Source of the DNA: Syntrophus sp. (in: bacteria)
GTDB lineage: Bacteria; Desulfobacterota; Syntrophia; Syntrophales; UBA5619
Direction: 5' to 3'
Assembly: GCA_013824905.1 (NCBI GenBank)
Contig: PNOO01000105.1
Location: 1-8,258, forward strand
Length of the DNA stretch: 8,258 nt
The notes beneath the pieces are model-generated. The model did not search any database. It had not been told where the DNA came from and saw nothing but the letters and a program-made list of their open reading frames with translations. Made by a program: the position numbers and the translations under genes. Below are positions 5,760 through 8,258 of the stretch, in pieces (the stretch's first letter is position 1; each line of letters starts with the position of its first letter).

Positions 5760-6539
5760 CTAATGGGCGGTCCAGCCGCCGTCAATGTGCAGGATATGGC
5801 CCGTGACCATGTCCGAAGCGTCGGAAGCCAGGAAGATGAGCCCCCCGGTCAGGTCCTCGGGCTTGCAGAGTCTGCCCAGGAGAATGTTTCCCATCACGTA
5901 GTCCCGGAAGGATTTTTCCTCCAGCATGGGACGGGTCATGGGCGTCTCCACGAATGTGGGCGCGAGTGCGTTTACGCAGATATTGTGCTTGCCCCATTCC
6001 AGGGCGAGTACACGGGTGAGCTGATTGATGGCGCCTTTGCTGGAGCAGTAGGCCGACCGCTTGATCAGGCCGACGCTCCCGGACTGGGATGAGATGTTAA
6101 TGATCTTTCCCTTCTTTTGCCGGATCATCACCTTGCCTACCGTCTGGGCGCAGAAGAAAACCCCCTTCACGTTGATGTTCATGATCCGGTCCCAGGCCTC
6201 TTCGGTCACCTCCTCGGCCCACTGGGGCACGTTCATCCCGGCGTTGTTGACCAGGATGTCGATGTGGCCGAAGCGTTCCACGGCCATCGCGGTCATCCGC
6301 TCGATCTCGGCGATTTGCCCGACATCCGTCGGCACGACCAGCACCTTCCTCCCCAAGGCTTCCACCTCGCCGCCCACCTGCTCCAGCTCCGAGAGGGTCC
6401 GGCTGCAGAGGACCAGGTCCGCCCCGTAACGGGCGAGATCCAAGGCCATGTACCGGCCCATCCCCCGTCCGGCGCCCGTGACGACGGCCACCTTGCCGGA
6501 GAGGTCAAACTCTGGGCAATGAATCCTGTCGCTGCTCAT
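5760..6539 (-). CDS. SDR family oxidoreductase between the aldehyde oxidoreductase and atoE
   Basis: A 259-aa classical short-chain dehydrogenase with a complete set of motifs: TGAGRGMG (21-28), NNAG (98-101), catalytic N123, S151, Y164 and K168, and the C-terminal DGG. Arg47 after beta2 (CSRT) favours NADP(H), although gluconate 5-dehydrogenase-like and FabG-like members of this subgroup vary. It likely oxidises an alcohol or hydroxyacyl-CoA or reduces the matching carbonyl; the substrate is unknown. GAGGAGGG (6550-6543) gives a strong ribosome site and fixes the ATG at 6539. It begins 22 bp after the aldehyde oxidoreductase stop, so the two are almost certainly co-transcribed and may act in sequence on alcohol, aldehyde and acid, or on separate steps of one acyl-CoA route. 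It differs clearly from the two SDRs on the left side of the window. Confidence 0.93.
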   Translation of the reverse strand: MSSDRIHCPEFDLSGKVAVVTGAGRGMGRYMALDLARYGADLVLCSRTLSELEQVGGEVEALGRKVLVVPTDVGQIAEIERMTAMAVERFGHIDILVNNAGMNVPQWAEEVTEEAWDRIMNINVKGVFFCAQTVGKVMIRQKKGKIINISSQSGSVGLIKRSAYCSSKGAINQLTRVLALEWGKHNICVNALAPTFVETPMTRPMLEEKSFRDYVMGNILLGRLCKPEDLTGGLIFLASDASDMVTGHILHIDGGWTAH

Positions 6540-6542
6540 GAG

Positions 6543-6550
6543 CCCTCCTC
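6543..6550 (-). promoter_or_regulatory. Shine-Dalgarno of the 259-aa SDR
   Basis: GAGGAGGG on the minus strand lies 3 bases before the ATG at 6539, inside the 22-bp gap after the aldehyde oxidoreductase stop. It supports this start and co-transcription. Confidence 0.7.
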
Positions 6551-6561
6551 AAATGGAATCG

Positions 6562-8258
6562 TTAAAGCCCCAATTTCCGGAGCTTTTCGGGTGTCGGCAG
6601 GCCCTCTTCGCTCCAACCCCGGACTTCGTAATAGTCGGCAAGCAGCCGTCCCATGGGCGGCAACTGGGTGGTGATCCCCTCGCCCCTGCGGTTGTGCGTC
6701 AAGAAACGCGGGGGAAGGAAATCGTCCTTGCGGCTGACGCCGAGGCGGGTGTTGAACAGCCGTTTGAGATTGAAGATCCGCTCTCCGATCGTCATCAGCT
6801 CTCCGATATCCGTTTCCCTTCCGGTGATCAGTTTGTACCAGTCGACAATGTTCGTAGCCGTCACGGCCTTCCCCACCTGGGTAAAACGACAGAGGATCAA
6901 GGTATCGTTCATGGTCTGATAGGTCTGCATCTTGGCGGTCATCTCGGCCGTGCCTTCCACCTGGCAAGAAGGGTGGGGCTTGTCGATGCCGAGTTCGGAC
7001 ATGAACAGGGCCAGCTCGTACGGATGGCTCCAGCTGGCATTGTGGCAGGCGCCTCGGGCCGCAGTGCCGTAAGACAAGGCCTGGCTCCAGAACCGCCGCG
7101 GGTCGTGGGCTGAAAATTCGAGCCCCTTGACGTGCATGGCGAATTCCACGGCGTTTCGTCCGAGGGCGCGGGCCATGCGCTGCACCCCTTCGCCCATGAG
7201 TTCCCCAATCCCCTGACGAAGGCCGATTTTTTTTGTCATTTCCACCAGGGCCTTGCCGCTGCCCCAGCGGAGCTCGATCCCGTCCGTATCCGCGGTCGTG
7301 ATCAGCCCTTTTTCGAAGGCCTCCATCGCAAAGGCGATTACGGACCCCGTGGACATGGTATCAAGACCGTAGCGGTTGCACAGATCGTTGGCCTTGCAGA
7401 TGGCGGCCAGATCATGGACCAGACATTCGCCGCCCATGGTGCCGATCGTTTCGTATTCGGGCCCCTCGCCGTCCACAGGCCCATAAGGCCCATCGTCGAT
7501 CCGGATATGGCGGCCGCAGGCGATGGGGCACTGCAGGCAGGCGGTTCTTCCCTTCAGGATGGTGTCGTGCATGGTGACCCCGGAAATCTTGACCGCATCG
7601 GCCCAGCGGCTCCCCCGCCAGTTCTGGAGCGGGAAATTCCCCAATTTCTCGTAATTTTCCACACCGCCGGAAGTCCCGTATTTTCCGAAGGTCTCGGTCA
7701 CCTTCCGGACATGGGGCAGGACGGTCTTCATCTGTTCCCTGAGGCCCTCCTCATCGGCCTGCATGACTTTCCGGGTTCCGAAGGTCACCATGGCCTTCAG
7801 GTTCTTTGACCCCATGACCGCACCCAGCCCGCACCGCGCCGCCTGCCGGACGATCGTCCCCACATGGGGAATGCCGGCGATCCGGGCCATACGCTCACCG
7901 GCAGGACCGATCACCGCGGCGCTCGCCTTATCCGTCGTCTGCCCCTTGAGCCACTGGGCCGACTCGATGGAATCCTTGCCCATGATGGGGGTCGCGTCTC
8001 GAATCTCCACGCCGCCTTCATGAATCCACAGATAAACCGGCGTGTCGGCCTTCCCCGTCACAACGATCCCGTCGTATCCGGATTTTTTGAAATGGACCGC
8101 CCAGGAGCCGCCGACGTTCGACTCGCCTAAGATGCCCGTGAGCGGCGAGAGTCCCATGACATGATGCCGGCTTGATGAAGGAACCCGGCTGTCGGTGAAG
8201 GGGCCGGTCATCGCCGCCAGGATATTCTCCGGTCCAAGAGGATCCGTATCGGGGGTTG
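6562..8258 (-). CDS. Aldehyde:ferredoxin oxidoreductase (AOR family), 5' end outside the window
   Basis: Tungsten/molybdenum bis-pyranopterin enzyme of the AOR family, which typically oxidises aldehydes to acids with ferredoxin as acceptor, or reduces acids with low-potential electrons. Numbering from the Met at 8211: SNVGG (31-35) and VIGPAGE (100-106) in the cofactor domain, TACLQCPIACGRH (223-235) with three [4Fe-4S] cysteines C225, C228 and C232, GEGPEYETIG (248-257), the RGACH block (386-390), and the fourth cluster ligand C441 in DTLILCRF. The frame continues without stop above 8211 to the window edge, encoding TPDTDPLGPENILAA, which matches the conserved LGPEN region; 8211 is therefore not the start. 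Compared with Pyrococcus AOR, roughly 50 residues are missing beyond the edge. The SDR follows after 22 bp. BamB-type subunits of class II benzoyl-CoA reductase belong to the same superfamily, so the substrate need not be a free aldehyde; no Bam partner is seen here. Confidence 0.93.
   Translation of the reverse strand, partial: TPDTDPLGPENILAAMTGPFTDSRVPSSSRHHVMGLSPLTGILGESNVGGSWAVHFKKSGYDGIVVTGKADTPVYLWIHEGGVEIRDATPIMGKDSIESAQWLKGQTTDKASAAVIGPAGERMARIAGIPHVGTIVRQAARCGLGAVMGSKNLKAMVTFGTRKVMQADEEGLREQMKTVLPHVRKVTETFGKYGTSGGVENYEKLGNFPLQNWRGSRWADAVKISGVTMHDTILKGRTACLQCPIACGRHIRIDDGPYGPVDGEGPEYETIGTMGGECLVHDLAAICKANDLCNRYGLDTMSTGSVIAFAMEAFEKGLITTADTDGIELRWGSGKALVEMTKKIGLRQGIGELMGEGVQRMARALGRNAVEFAMHVKGLEFSAHDPRRFWSQALSYGTAARGACHNASWSHPYELALFMSELGIDKPHPSCQVEGTAEMTAKMQTYQTMNDTLILCRFTQVGKAVTATNIVDWYKLITGRETDIGELMTIGERIFNLKRLFNTRLGVSRKDDFLPPRFLTHNRRGEGITTQLPPMGRLLADYYEVRGWSEEGLPTPEKLRKLGL

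Noticed and set aside
7132..7809. 225-codon plus-strand frame opposite the aldehyde oxidoreductase
   Set aside because: It is antisense to a gene with all AOR cluster cysteines and conserved blocks, and shows no motifs.

Overview
The window (about 60% GC by eye) looks like part of an anaerobic, acyl-CoA-metabolising Gram-negative bacterium, most likely Desulfobacterota/Deltaproteobacteria of the syntrophic or sulfate-reducing kind. This rests on the gene content: a tungsten/molybdenum aldehyde:ferredoxin oxidoreductase, a BadF/HgdC-type [4Fe-4S] ATPase activase, three different short-chain dehydrogenases, an AtoE-type short-chain fatty acid carrier, and a DUF374 acyltransferase of the envelope type. 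The taxon is inferred; no rRNA or other marker gene is present.

Layout, left to right. (1) Positions 1-2426, minus strand, read right to left: SDR (254 aa), then activase (ATGA start/stop overlap), then SDR (278 aa, 12-bp gap), then probably a further gene that starts at position 49 and runs off the left edge. This tight operon has a good sigma70-like promoter at 2461-2490 with two palindromes lying on its -10 and -35 elements. (2) 2643-3293, plus strand: a DUF374 lysophospholipid-type acyltransferase. (3) 3280-4026, minus strand: a protein with an N-terminal Cys4 zinc knuckle and a C-terminal J domain; its 3' end overlaps that of the acyltransferase by 14 bp. (4) 4027-4300: no gene, but a 13-bp tandem duplication and a 10-bp perfect inverted repeat just after atoE. 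(5) 4301-8258, minus strand, read right to left: aldehyde:ferredoxin oxidoreductase (5' end cut off by the right edge), SDR (22-bp gap), AtoE carrier (103-bp gap).

How they may work together. The right-hand cluster suggests uptake of a short-chain acid and redox interconversion of aldehyde, acid and alcohol or hydroxyacyl-CoA, linking ferredoxin to NAD(P)H. The left-hand cluster pairs an ATP-driven one-electron activase with two hydroxy/keto oxidoreductases. This is expected where a 2-hydroxyacyl-CoA dehydratase, or a related radical dehydratase/reductase, acts, but no dehydratase or reductase subunit lies inside the window. The missing partner and the oddities of the 278-aa SDR (Cys in place of the usual active-site Asn, and two loop insertions) are the points most worth following. 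No RNA gene, CRISPR array, insertion sequence or phage feature was seen.
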